In this document: positions 16,133 through 25,224 of the stretch, piece after piece | Layout: every line of letters begins with the position of its first letter | Numbering within the stretch: position 1 is the stretch's first letter | Source: Sulfuritalea sp. | GTDB taxonomy: Bacteria > Pseudomonadota > Gammaproteobacteria > Burkholderiales > Rhodocyclaceae | Length of the DNA stretch: 64,000 nt | NCBI GenBank assembly: GCA_016716965.1 | Contig: JADJUP010000052.1 | Span: 62,001 to 126,000, forward strand | Direction: 5' to 3' | Made by a program: the position numbers and the translations under genes | Notes under the pieces: model-generated | What the model saw: the letters and a program-made list of their open reading frames with translations, nothing else | Told to the model about the DNA's origin: nothing | Database searches by the model: none

Positions 16133-16936
16133 ATGTCGAACAAGGAGCAATACCTCGTCAGGACGGAACCCTTTTATCAGGCCCAGGGCAGGGAAGTCAT
16201 CCTCTACGAAGCCGCTTACGCGGCGCGCCTGCCGGTCATGCTCAAGGGGCCCACCGGTTGCGGCAAGTCGCGCTTCGTCGAATACATGGCCTGGAAGCTG
16301 GGCAAGCCGCTGATCACCGTCGCCTGCAACGAGGACATGACCGCCTCCGACCTGGTCGGCCGCTACCTGCTCGATGCCAACGGCACGCGCTGGCTCGACG
16401 GCCCGCTGACCACCGCAGCGCGCATGGGGGCGATCTGCTACCTCGACGAGATCGTCGAAGCGCGTCAGGACACCACGGTGGTGATTCATCCGCTGACCGA
16501 TCATCGTCGCGTGTTGCCGCTGGACAAGAAGGGTGAACTGATCGAAGCGCATCCGGATTTTCAACTCGTCATCTCCTACAACCCAGGCTACCAGTCGCTG
16601 ATGAAGGATCTCAAGCAGTCGACCAAGCAGCGTTTCACCGCGTTCGACTTCGACTATCCCGAAGCGGCGCTGGAGACGCAGATCGTGGCGCAGGAGTCCG
16701 GCCTCGATGCCGAAACTGCGCAGAAGCTGGTCAAGATTGCGCAGACCGCACGCAACTTGAAGGGCCACGGCCTCGACGAGGGCATCTCGACGCGTCTCGT
16801 TGTCTATGCCGCAACGCTGATCAAGCGCGGCGTCGCGCCACAGGACGCCTGCCGCATGGCCATGGTGCGGCCGATCACCGACGACGCCGACATCCGCGCG
16901 ACGCTCGACCATGCCGTCGATGCCAGCTTCGCCTGA
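16133..16936 (+). CDS. cbbQ: RuBisCO activase AAA+ subunit CbbQ
   Basis: 267 residues, MoxR-type AAA+ ATPase. Walker A is GPTGCGKS (39-46), Walker B is AICYLDEIVEA, and the sensor region is VISYNPGYQSLMKDLK. With CbbO it forms a ring complex that removes inhibitory sugar phosphates from form II RuBisCO using ATP. Adjacent cbbM and cbbO support this role rather than the NorQ role in nitric-oxide reductase maturation. Confidence 0.95.
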   Translation: MSNKEQYLVRTEPFYQAQGREVILYEAAYAARLPVMLKGPTGCGKSRFVEYMAWKLGKPLITVACNEDMTASDLVGRYLLDANGTRWLDGPLTTAARMGAICYLDEIVEARQDTTVVIHPLTDHRRVLPLDKKGELIEAHPDFQLVISYNPGYQSLMKDLKQSTKQRFTAFDFDYPEAALETQIVAQESGLDAETAQKLVKIAQTARNLKGHGLDEGISTRLVVYAATLIKRGVAPQDACRMAMVRPITDDADIRATLDHAVDASFA

Positions 16937-16938
16937 GA

Positions 16939-16961
16939 AGTCGGCGCTGGCGCCACGGCGA
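16939..16961 (+). repeat. 23-bp dispersed repeat, intergenic copy after cbbQ
   Basis: Full consensus match just past the cbbQ stop. It is followed by a short run of degenerate TAAGCGGCA decamers up to ~17000. The only clearly intergenic copy of this family seen here. Confidence 0.68.
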
Positions 16962-17008
16962 TAAGCGGCATTAAGCGGCACTAACCGAAACCAAGCGGCG
17001 ATCAGGCG

Positions 17009-19336
17009 ATGGTCACGGGCGTCAGACAGGTTCCGGATGCGCGCAGTCGCACGTATGAGCATCCCCAGGTGCAGGCGGCCTGGCAGACGCTGGACTGCGG
17101 CTTTGCGACCGTCGCCGACGTCTTCGAAGAGTGCATCTACGCCGCGCTCGCCAGCTTCAGCAAGCCGCAGCTGGACGCCTACCTCGAAGCGGCGCGCGTC
17201 ATCGGCAAGCTCGGGCGCGGTCCCGAGCCGCTGCTGGCATTCCTCGAAGAATGGCCGACCGTGGTCGCCGCCGCCAGCGGCGATCAGGAGCCCCTGCTGC
17301 CGCAAGTGATGGCCGCCATCCGCGTGATGCAGAAGTCGCCCAACAGCAAGGCGATCACGCCCTTCCTGCAAACCCTGGCGGCCGTTGCCCGGCGCCTGCA
17401 GTCGGCCGAGCAGGTCGAGGTCTATGTCGACATCGCGCTGAACCTGATGGCACGCACCACGGGATCGATCCACGGTCACCACACCACCTTCCCCAGTCCC
17501 GGCCTGCCGCATTTTTTCGAGCAGGCGCCGCGCCTGCTGGGCCTCTTGTCCACCGCCGGCCTGAGGAACTGGACCGACTACGGCATTCGCAACTACAGCA
17601 AGCATCCGGAGCGGCAAGTCGATTACTTCAGCCTGCAATCAGCCGACAGTCGGGCCGTGCTGCAGCGCGAACGCCACGGCACGCTGTTTGCCGACGTCGA
17701 GCGCAAGCTCGACCTGTACTTGCGGGCCTTATGGCAGGACACGGAGCAACTGGTGCCCTACTCGACGGCCTTCGACGAGTTGCGCAAGCCGATCCCCTAT
17801 TACGACAGGCTCGGCATGCGCGTGCCGGACGTGTTCGACGATGTGCAGGCTCCCGGCGGAGTGGTCGGCGGCCTCGACCGCTACCGCGCGGTACTGGCGC
17901 ACATGGCCGGCCATCGGCGCTGGAGCAGTTCGATCATCGCCGACAACTACAGCCCCTTCCAGCGCATGGCGGTGGAGTTCTTCGAGGACTGTCGCATCGA
18001 GACCCTGCTGATCCGCGAATATCCCGGCCTGCGGCGCATCTTCCTCGCCCTGCATCCGCTACCCGGTGAGGCCGACTGCGACCCGGAGACAACCTCCTGC
18101 CTGCGCCACCGCCTCGCCATGCTGTCCTATGCGTTGCTCGATCCGCAGCATCCCTACACCAATCCGCAACTGCTCGACTTCGTCGCGCGCTTCCACCAGA
18201 CCTTGGGCGACGGCGTCTCCAGCACGCGCGAGATGGCCGACCTGGCGCTGCTGTATGTGGCCCGCACGCGGCGCCAGAGCGACCAGTTGGCTCGCGTCCA
18301 TTTCGACAACACGGTGATCGATTACCGCGACGACAACCGCCACCTGTGGCAGTACATCGAGGACAGCGACGACGAGGATTTCTTCGACGATCCTGCCAAG
18401 CAGAATGCGAAGCCGGCCGAGGTTCAGTCGCTGCCGCCGCGTCGCTACCCGGAATGGGATTACCAGTCGCAAACCTACCGGCCCGACTGGGCCAGCGTCT
18501 ATGAGGCCCTGCACCCTTCGGGGAATCCCGCGGACATCGATCGCCTGCTGGAAAAGCACGCCGCACTGGCGAAGCGCCTGAAGCGCCTGCTCGACCTGCT
18601 CAAGCCGCAGGACAAGGTGCGCATCCGCTACCAGGAGGAGGGCAGCGACCTCGACCTGGACATCGCCATCAGTTCCCTGATCGACTACAAGAGCGGCGCC
18701 ACGCCCGATCCGCGCATCAACATGAGCCACCGCACCGACGGCCGCAGCATCGACGTCCTGCTCCTGCTCGACCTGTCGGAGTCGCTCAACCAGAAAGTCG
18801 GCGCCGGCGACACGGCGAACGGGCAGACGATCCTGGAACTCAGCCAGGAAGCCGTGTCACTGCTGGCCTGGGCCATCGACCACCTCGGCGATGCGTATGC
18901 GATCGCCGGTTTTCATTCCAATACCCGCCACGAAGTCCGCTACCAGCACATCAAGGGCTTTTCCGAGCGCTGGGACGACACGGTCAAAGCCCGCCTGGCC
19001 GCGATGCAGGCCGGCTGGTCGACGCGCATGGGCGCCGCGCTGCGCCATGCCGGGCACTACCTCGAACATCGCCGCGCGGACAAGAAGATCCTGCTGCTGC
19101 TGACCGACGGCGAGCCGGCCGACATCGACGTCACCGAACCCGATCATCTGCGCAACGATGCGCGCAAGGCGGTAGAGGAACTGGCCGCACGGGGCGTGAC
19201 GAGTTTCTGCCTCAGCCTGGATCCCAAAGCCGACGAATACGTGCGCGACATCTTCGGCAAGAACTGGCGGGTCCTCGATCGGGTCGAGCGACTGCCGGAA
19301 GCCCTGCCCAGCCTTTACCTGCAACTGACGCGCTAA
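17009..19336 (+). CDS. cbbO: RuBisCO activase adaptor CbbO (VWA domain)
   Basis: 775 residues. A long N-terminal helical region leads to a C-terminal von Willebrand A domain (~570-770) with a MIDAS motif DLSES and a later TDGEPAD segment. CbbO binds the CbbQ ring and recognises RuBisCO through the VWA metal site. Length and position match the family. Just after the MIDAS motif the sequence KVGAGDTANG is encoded by a 23-bp dispersed repeat (18796-18818), a region where family members vary. The start ATG lacks a strong ribosome site, so the exact N-terminus is less sure. Confidence 0.92.
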   Translation: MVTGVRQVPDARSRTYEHPQVQAAWQTLDCGFATVADVFEECIYAALASFSKPQLDAYLEAARVIGKLGRGPEPLLAFLEEWPTVVAAASGDQEPLLPQVMAAIRVMQKSPNSKAITPFLQTLAAVARRLQSAEQVEVYVDIALNLMARTTGSIHGHHTTFPSPGLPHFFEQAPRLLGLLSTAGLRNWTDYGIRNYSKHPERQVDYFSLQSADSRAVLQRERHGTLFADVERKLDLYLRALWQDTEQLVPYSTAFDELRKPIPYYDRLGMRVPDVFDDVQAPGGVVGGLDRYRAVLAHMAGHRRWSSSIIADNYSPFQRMAVEFFEDCRIETLLIREYPGLRRIFLALHPLPGEADCDPETTSCLRHRLAMLSYALLDPQHPYTNPQLLDFVARFHQTLGDGVSSTREMADLALLYVARTRRQSDQLARVHFDNTVIDYRDDNRHLWQYIEDSDDEDFFDDPAKQNAKPAEVQSLPPRRYPEWDYQSQTYRPDWASVYEALHPSGNPADIDRLLEKHAALAKRLKRLLDLLKPQDKVRIRYQEEGSDLDLDIAISSLIDYKSGATPDPRINMSHRTDGRSIDVLLLLDLSESLNQKVGAGDTANGQTILELSQEAVSLLAWAIDHLGDAYAIAGFHSNTRHEVRYQHIKGFSERWDDTVKARLAAMQAGWSTRMGAALRHAGHYLEHRRADKKILLLLTDGEPADIDVTEPDHLRNDARKAVEELAARGVTSFCLSLDPKADEYVRDIFGKNWRVLDRVERLPEALPSLYLQLTR
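18796..18818 (+). repeat. 23-bp dispersed repeat, copy in cbbO
   Basis: Full consensus match, in frame as KVGAGDTA, immediately after the VWA DLSES motif. Confidence 0.68.
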
Positions 19337-19354
19337 GGCGTTGGGTGGTTTCGG

Positions 19355-19804
19355 CTATTCGACGCGCAGCCAGGTCTGGGTGCGCCCGATGAACAGGAAG
19401 GAACCGCGCATTTCCAGCTTGCGCCCGCCGTCGATGACGGTCACCCTGGCCGCATAGACCTTGCCGTTGTTCGGATCAAGCACTGTGCCGCCGCCATACA
19501 CGGTGTCGCCTTCCTTCTTCAGTCCGGTGAGGATGGTCATGCCCGTCACCGGTTTTCCCTTGCGCGGGTCGTCGTCGGCGCACTCCTCGCACTTTGCGTC
19601 CCGCTTGGCCGGGTCGAGGACTTTCTCGATGACCCCGGAAACGATGCCGTCCCGTTCGGTAATGCGCACCAGGGATTTCGCCGCCTTTGTTTCGTCGTCG
19701 ATGGTTTGCCAGAGTCCGGCCGGCGAGAGCGACTGCGCAGCGGCCGCTACCGAAAGGGGGAGGGTGATCGCTGCAAAAAGGGCACACAAGGGAAGCGATG
19801 GCAT
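19355..19804 (-). CDS. DUF2147-type periplasmic protein
   Basis: 149 residues from the ATG at 19804, which starts a clear signal peptide (MPSLPLCALFAAI, cleavage near AAAAQS) and has a GGAG site. A longer frame to 19864 is open but starts before the ribosome site. The mature domain (GLWQTIDDETKAAKSLVRI ... GTVLDPNNGKVYAARVTV ... LEMRGSFLFIGRTQTWLRV) is the lipocalin-like DUF2147 family. A pair of Cys (KCEECADDDPRKGKP) is typical. Function unknown. It diverges from fbp, so its promoter region is shared with CbbR operator 3. Confidence 0.83.
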   Translation of the reverse strand: MPSLPLCALFAAITLPLSVAAAAQSLSPAGLWQTIDDETKAAKSLVRITERDGIVSGVIEKVLDPAKRDAKCEECADDDPRKGKPVTGMTILTGLKKEGDTVYGGGTVLDPNNGKVYAARVTVIDGGRKLEMRGSFLFIGRTQTWLRVE

Positions 19805-19872
19805 GACAGTCTCCGGTTGAACGCCGCCAGTATAAATGGGCGCATTTTGCCGCCGGCCCGGCAAATAGGCAG

Positions 19873-19909
19873 CTTATTAAAAGGATAAGAAAAAGTGAAT
19901 GGTGCTTAT
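19873..19909 (+). promoter_or_regulatory. CbbR-type operator 3 (fbp-prk operon)
   Basis: Perfect dyad CTTAT-N7-ATAAG (19873-19889), then AAA and GTGA in the same register and CTTAT at 19905-19909. Gap-free alignment to operators 1 and 2. It lies between the divergent DUF2147 and fbp genes, ~96 bp before the fbp ATG. Confidence 0.75.
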
Positions 19910-20005
19910 AGATCGATGCGATTACATTGTCCGCTGAGCAAACGGGGTTATGCGGCCCGCCGGGCGGCTGCAGATATGCCGGCACACATTCAAGGAGCAG
20001 GATCC

Positions 20006-21097
20006 ATGCATCAGGGACGCAAGACACTGACCCGTTACACCATCGAGCAGGAACACAAGCATCCGGGCGTCTCGGGCGAGTTTTCCAGCCTGCTCAACTC
20101 GCTGGCGACGGCGATCAAGATCATTTCCAACCAGGTCAACAAGGGTGCCCTGATCGGCGCGCTGGGCAACGCCGGCACCGATGCAGCGTCGGTCAATGTC
20201 CAGGGCGAGGTGCAGAAGAAGCTCGACGTCATGAGCAACGACGTCATGCTCCAGGAGAACGAGTGGTCCGGCAACCTCGCCGGCATGGCCTCGGAGGAGA
20301 TGGAAGATGTGTACGTCCTTCCCGCCCATTGCAAGCGTGGCAAGTACCTGCTGGTCTTCGATCCGCTGGACGGCAGCTCCAACATCGACGTCAACCTGAC
20401 GGTGGGCACCATCTTCTCGATCCTGCGTGCGCCGAAACCCGGCCAGGACGCCACTCTCGAAGACTTCCTGCAGCCCGGCACGCAGCAGGTCTGCGCCGGC
20501 CTGGCTCTCTACGGGCCATCAACCATGCTGGTGCTCACCACCGGCGACGGCGTCGACGGCTTCACCCTCGATCGCGACATCGGTGCCTTCATCCTGACGC
20601 ATCCGCAGATGAAAATTCCGGACGATACCCACGAGTTCGCCATCAACTCTTCAAACTCGCGATTCTGGGAACCCCCTGTGCAGCGCTATGTCGCCGAATG
20701 CCTGGCCGGCAAGACGGGTCCCCGCGGCAGGGATTTCAACATGCGCTGGGTTGCCTCGCTGGTGGCCGAAGCCTTCCGCATCCTGACCCGCGGCGGCATC
20801 TTCATGTATCCAAAGGACAGCAAGGATGCCACCAAGCCGGGCCGCCTGCGGCTGCTCTACGAGGCCAATCCGATCTCCTTCATCATCGAGCAGGCGGGCG
20901 GAAAATCGACCACCGGGCGCGAGCGCGTGATGGAAATGTCGCCGACCGACCTGCATCAGCGCGTGCCGCTGATCTTCGGCTCAAAGAACGAAGTCGAGCG
21001 TGTCACCGAATACCACGTCGATTATTCGAACGGCAAGGAGCCAGAAACCTTCAATTCGCCCTTGTTTTCATCCCGCTCGCTGTTCAGAACCGAATAA
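20006..21097 (+). CDS. fbp: Fructose-1,6-bisphosphatase class I
   Basis: 363 residues from the ATG at 20006, preceded by AAGGAG; earlier in-frame starts lie inside the operator and are rejected. Class I motifs: the metal site LLVFDPLDGSSNIDVN and a substrate-site segment around RWVASLVAEAFRILTRGGIFMYP. It hydrolyses fructose-1,6-bisphosphate in the Calvin cycle and gluconeogenesis. First gene of an operon with prk 21 bp downstream, under CbbR operator 3. Confidence 0.96.
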   Translation: MHQGRKTLTRYTIEQEHKHPGVSGEFSSLLNSLATAIKIISNQVNKGALIGALGNAGTDAASVNVQGEVQKKLDVMSNDVMLQENEWSGNLAGMASEEMEDVYVLPAHCKRGKYLLVFDPLDGSSNIDVNLTVGTIFSILRAPKPGQDATLEDFLQPGTQQVCAGLALYGPSTMLVLTTGDGVDGFTLDRDIGAFILTHPQMKIPDDTHEFAINSSNSRFWEPPVQRYVAECLAGKTGPRGRDFNMRWVASLVAEAFRILTRGGIFMYPKDSKDATKPGRLRLLYEANPISFIIEQAGGKSTTGRERVMEMSPTDLHQRVPLIFGSKNEVERVTEYHVDYSNGKEPETFNSPLFSSRSLFRTE

Positions 21098-21118
21098 ACA
21101 GTTAATCAGGAGACTTCC

Positions 21119-21991
21119 ATGTCGGTCAAGCACCCCATAGTCGCCATCACCGGTTCCTCCGGCGCCGGCACATCTACGGTCACCAAGTCCTTCGACCTGG
21201 TCTTTCGTCGCGAAAAGCTCAATGCAGCGATCGTTGAAGGCGATTCCTTCCATCGTTACGACCGCAAGGCCATGAAGCAGGCAATGGAAGAGGCGCGCCT
21301 GAAGGGCAACAACCACTTCAGCCATTTCGGACCGGAGGCGAACCTTCTGGAGGAGCTGGCAGGCCTGTTCAAGGGCTACGGCGAGAACGGCACGGGCAAG
21401 GTCAGGAAGTACCTGCACAACGCCGAGGAAGCAGCTCCCTACGGGCAGCAGTCGGGCGAGTTCACGCCCTGGGAAGACATTCCTGGCGGGACCGACCTGA
21501 TGTTCTACGAAGGCCTGCACGGCGCCGCCGTCACCGACACAGTGAATGTCGCGCAACATGCCGACCTGCTGGTGGGCGTGGTACCGACCGTCAACCTCGA
21601 GTGGATACAGAAACTGCACCGCGACAAGAATCAGCGTGGCTACTCGACCGAGGCCGTGGTGGATACCATCCTGCGCCGCATGCCGGATTACATCAACTAC
21701 ATCACGCCGCAGTTCTCGCGCACCCATGTCAATTTCCAGCGTGTGCCGACCGTGGATACCTCCAATCCCTTCATCGCCCGCGACATCCCGACGGCCGACG
21801 AGAGCTTCGTGGTGATCCGCTTCGCCAATTCGAAGGGCATCGATTTTCCCTACCTGCTGTCCATGATCCACAACTCCTTCATGTCGCGGCCGAACATCAT
21901 CGTGGTGCCCGGCGGCAAGATGGAACTGGCCATGCAGCTGATCTTCACGCCGCTCATCCTGCGCATGATGGAGAATCGCAAGCGGGCCTGA
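21119..21991 (+). CDS. prk: Phosphoribulokinase
   Basis: 290 residues, the proteobacterial class I size. P-loop GSSGAGTST near the N-terminus, then the ribulose-5-phosphate site region around VEGDSFHRYDRKAM and FSHFGPEANLLEEL. It makes ribulose-1,5-bisphosphate with ATP; together with cbbM it is diagnostic of the Calvin cycle. An AGGAGA site precedes the ATG. Downstream 173 bp separate it from tkt. Confidence 0.97.
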   Translation: MSVKHPIVAITGSSGAGTSTVTKSFDLVFRREKLNAAIVEGDSFHRYDRKAMKQAMEEARLKGNNHFSHFGPEANLLEELAGLFKGYGENGTGKVRKYLHNAEEAAPYGQQSGEFTPWEDIPGGTDLMFYEGLHGAAVTDTVNVAQHADLLVGVVPTVNLEWIQKLHRDKNQRGYSTEAVVDTILRRMPDYINYITPQFSRTHVNFQRVPTVDTSNPFIARDIPTADESFVVIRFANSKGIDFPYLLSMIHNSFMSRPNIIVVPGGKMELAMQLIFTPLILRMMENRKRA

Positions 21992-22164
21992 GTTAGCGGG
22001 GGACGACCGGCCAGGCACAAAAGTCGGGACTTCAGCGGCGCCATGCGCCGAGATTTCCACTGTCCGCAGCCGTCGCCCGCTGTTTGCGATCCGCCCGGTT
22101 TCGCCGATAATACCGGGCTACCCAGACGGAACCGATCCCGTCTATCGACCTATAAGAAGCCGCC

Positions 22165-24186
22165 ATGACAACGTCGCCGTCCCCTGTCTCCGTTGGTTCC
22201 AATCTTTCGAATGCCATCCGCGCCCTTGCCATGGACGCGGTGCAAAAGGCCAATTCCGGCCATCCTGGCGCGCCGATGGGCATGGCGGAAATCGCCGAAG
22301 TGCTCTGGAACCGCCACCTGCGCCACAATCCGTCGAATCCGAAATGGGCCGACCGCGACCGTTTCGTGCTGTCCAACGGCCATGGTTCGATGTTGATCTA
22401 CGCCCTCCTGCACCTGACCGGCTACGATTTGTCGATCGAGGACCTGAAACAGTTCCGCCAGTTGCACAGCAAGACGCCGGGCCATCCGGAATACGGCTAC
22501 GCGGCAGGCGTCGAGACCACCACGGGTCCGCTCGGCCAGGGCATCACCAACGCGGTCGGCATGGCCATGGCGGAAAAGCTGCTGGCCAACGAATTCAACC
22601 GGCCCGGCCACGAGATCGTCGACCATCGCACGTATGTATTCCTCGGTGACGGCTGCCTGATGGAAGGCATTTCCCACGAAGCCTGCGCGCTGGCGGGAAC
22701 CTGGGGCCTGTCGAAGCTGACCGCCTTCTGGGACGACAACGGAATTTCCATCGACGGCCACGTCGAGGGCTGGTTTACCGACAACACGCCGGAGCGCTTC
22801 CACGCCTATGGCTGGCAGGTGATCCGCAATGTCGATGGACACAACCCCGCCGCCATCGACATCGCCATCCGCGAAGCCATGGAAGACACCAAGCGGCCGA
22901 CGCTGATCTGCTGCAAGACGGTGATCGGCATGGGTGCACCGAACAAGCAGGGCACGCATGACGTCCACGGCGCGCCCCTGGGAGACGCAGAAATTGCCGC
23001 CGCCCGCGCCAACATCGGCTGGCCGCACGGACCCTTCGAGATTCCGCAGGAAGTCTATGCCGGCTGGGATGCGAAGAAGAAGGGCGCGGCGCTGGAAGCC
23101 GCCTGGCAAGAGAAGTTCGCTGCATACGCCAAGGCCTTTCCCGCCGAGGCCGCGGAATTCAAGCGCCGCATGGGCAACGGACTCCCCGCCAACTGGGCCG
23201 ACCATGCGAAAGCGGCCCTCGCCGCCGTCAATGCCAAGGCCGAAACGGTCGCCACGCGCAAGGCCTCGCAGATCGCCATCAACGCATTGGCCCCGGCGCT
23301 TCCCGAGTTCCTCGGCGGCTCCGCCGACCTGACCGGTTCCAACCTGACCAACTGGACGGGTTGCAAGCACGTCTCCGGCCGCACGCCAGGCAACTACATT
23401 TCCTACGGCGTGCGCGAATTCGGCATGGCGGCGATCATGAACGGCATGGCGCTGCACGGCGGCGTGCTGCCCTTCGGCGGCACCTTCCTGATGTTCTCCG
23501 AATATGCGCGCAATGCACTGCGCATGTCGGCACTGATGAAGCAGCGCGTGATCTACGTCTTCACCCACGATTCGATCGGGCTCGGCGAAGACGGGCCGAC
23601 GCACCAGCCGGTGGAGCAAACCGCCACGCTGCGAATGATTCCGAACATGGATGTCTGGCGTCCCTGCGACACGGTGGAAACCATGGTGGCGTGGATCGCC
23701 GCGGTGGAAAAGCTCGACGGACCCAGTTCGCTGTGCCTGTCGCGCCAGAACCTGCCCTTCGTGGCACGTGATGAGGCGACCGTCGCCGCCATCGCCAGGG
23801 GCGGCTACGTCATCTCCGAGGCCAAGAACGGCAAACCCAAGGTCGTCATCATTGCCACCGGCTCGGAAGTCGACCTGGCGCTCAAGGCGCAGGCGGCGAT
23901 GGAAGCTGAAATTCCGGTGCGAGTGGTGTCGATGCCCTGCACCAATGTGTTCGATCGGCAGGATGCCGCGTACCGCGAATCGGTGTTGCCCAAAGGCGTG
24001 CCGCGCGTCGCCATCGAAGCCGGCGTCAGCGACGGCTGGCACAAATATGTCGGCGCGGTCGACGGGGGTCAGGGCGCGGTGATCGGTCTCAACCGTTTCG
24101 GCGAGTCGGCACCGGCCGGCGCCCTGTTCAAGGAATTCGGCTTCACGGTGGCAAACCTCGTGAAGACCGTCGAGCAATTCATTTAA
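22165..24186 (+). CDS. tkt: Transketolase
   Basis: 673 residues, full length. Thiamine-diphosphate motif GDGCLMEGISHEACALAG with the metal-binding DDN of FWDDNGISIDG, pyrimidine-domain segment and C-terminal domain are all present. It exchanges two-carbon units in the Calvin and pentose-phosphate cycles. Starts a tightly spaced run tkt-gap-pgk-pyk-fba. The preceding 173-bp gap lacks the CTTAT-type operator seen at fbp. Confidence 0.96.
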   Translation: MTTSPSPVSVGSNLSNAIRALAMDAVQKANSGHPGAPMGMAEIAEVLWNRHLRHNPSNPKWADRDRFVLSNGHGSMLIYALLHLTGYDLSIEDLKQFRQLHSKTPGHPEYGYAAGVETTTGPLGQGITNAVGMAMAEKLLANEFNRPGHEIVDHRTYVFLGDGCLMEGISHEACALAGTWGLSKLTAFWDDNGISIDGHVEGWFTDNTPERFHAYGWQVIRNVDGHNPAAIDIAIREAMEDTKRPTLICCKTVIGMGAPNKQGTHDVHGAPLGDAEIAAARANIGWPHGPFEIPQEVYAGWDAKKKGAALEAAWQEKFAAYAKAFPAEAAEFKRRMGNGLPANWADHAKAALAAVNAKAETVATRKASQIAINALAPALPEFLGGSADLTGSNLTNWTGCKHVSGRTPGNYISYGVREFGMAAIMNGMALHGGVLPFGGTFLMFSEYARNALRMSALMKQRVIYVFTHDSIGLGEDGPTHQPVEQTATLRMIPNMDVWRPCDTVETMVAWIAAVEKLDGPSSLCLSRQNLPFVARDEATVAAIARGGYVISEAKNGKPKVVIIATGSEVDLALKAQAAMEAEIPVRVVSMPCTNVFDRQDAAYRESVLPKGVPRVAIEAGVSDGWHKYVGAVDGGQGAVIGLNRFGESAPAGALFKEFGFTVANLVKTVEQFI

Positions 24187-24207
24187 ACGCAACCAGGAGA
24201 TATTCAC

Positions 24208-25206
24208 ATGGCTATCAAAGTTGGCATCAACGGTTTCGGCCGCATCGGCCGCATGGCATTCCGCGCCATTGCCAAGGATTTTCCCGGGATCGAAGTGGTC
24301 GGCATCAACGACCTGCTCGAACCCGACTATCTGGCCTACATGCTGAAATACGACTCGGTGCACGGCAACTTCAAGGGTGACATTGCCGTCGACGGCAATA
24401 CCCTGGTCGTCAACGGCAAGAAGATTCGCCTCACGGCAGAGAAGGACCCCGCCAACCTGAAGTGGAACGAGATCGGCGTCGACATCGTCATCGAATGTAC
24501 CGGTTTCTTCCTGACCAAGGATACCTGCCAGAAGCACATCGACGCTGGCGCCAAAAAGGTCGTGCAGTCCGCGCCCTCGAAGGACGATACGCCGATGTTC
24601 GTCTATGGCGTGAACCACAAGACCTATGCCGGCGAGAAGATCGTTTCCGCCGCTTCCTGCACCACCAACTGCCTGGCGCCGGTGGCCAAGGTGCTGCACG
24701 ACACCTGGGGCATCAAGCGCGGCCTGATGACCACGGTGCATGCCGCCACGGCGACGCAGAAGACCGTCGATGGCCCCTCCAACAAGGACTGGCGCGGCGG
24801 CCGCGGCATCCTGGAAAACATCATCCCCTCATCCACTGGCGCCGCCAAGGCTGTCGGCGTGGTGATTCCGGAACTCAACAAGAAGCTGACCGGCATGTCC
24901 TTCCGCGTCCCGACCTCCGACGTGTCGGTGGTCGACCTGACCGTGGAACTGATCAAGGAAGCCTCCTACAAGGAAATCTGCGCGGCGATGAAGGCTGCTT
25001 CGGAAGGCTCGATGAAGGGCGTGCTGGGCTACACCGAAGAGAAGGTCGTCGCCACCGACTTCCGCGGCAGCTCGCTGCCCTCGACCTTCGATGCCGATGC
25101 CGGCATCGCACTGGACTCGACCTTCGTCAAGGTCGTGGCCTGGTACGACAACGAGTACGGCTATACCTGCAACATGCTGCGCTTTGTCGAGCACGTTGCG
25201 AAGTAG
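24208..25206 (+). CDS. gap: Glyceraldehyde-3-phosphate dehydrogenase, type I
   Basis: 332 residues. NAD-binding GFGRIGRMAFRA at the N-terminus, catalytic cysteine in SAASCTTNCLAP, and the C-terminal WYDNEYGYTCNMLRF. Catalyses the reversible glyceraldehyde-3-phosphate/1,3-bisphosphoglycerate step shared by glycolysis and the Calvin cycle. CAGGAG site; 21 bp after tkt and 18 bp before pgk. Confidence 0.97.
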   Translation: MAIKVGINGFGRIGRMAFRAIAKDFPGIEVVGINDLLEPDYLAYMLKYDSVHGNFKGDIAVDGNTLVVNGKKIRLTAEKDPANLKWNEIGVDIVIECTGFFLTKDTCQKHIDAGAKKVVQSAPSKDDTPMFVYGVNHKTYAGEKIVSAASCTTNCLAPVAKVLHDTWGIKRGLMTTVHAATATQKTVDGPSNKDWRGGRGILENIIPSSTGAAKAVGVVIPELNKKLTGMSFRVPTSDVSVVDLTVELIKEASYKEICAAMKAASEGSMKGVLGYTEEKVVATDFRGSSLPSTFDADAGIALDSTFVKVVAWYDNEYGYTCNMLRFVEHVAK

Positions 25207-25224
25207 TCATCAGGGAGATTCGCA

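Noticed and set aside
22150..24741. 863-codon minus-strand frame opposite tkt
   Set aside because: Shadow of tkt and the gap gene start; low-complexity antisense sequence.
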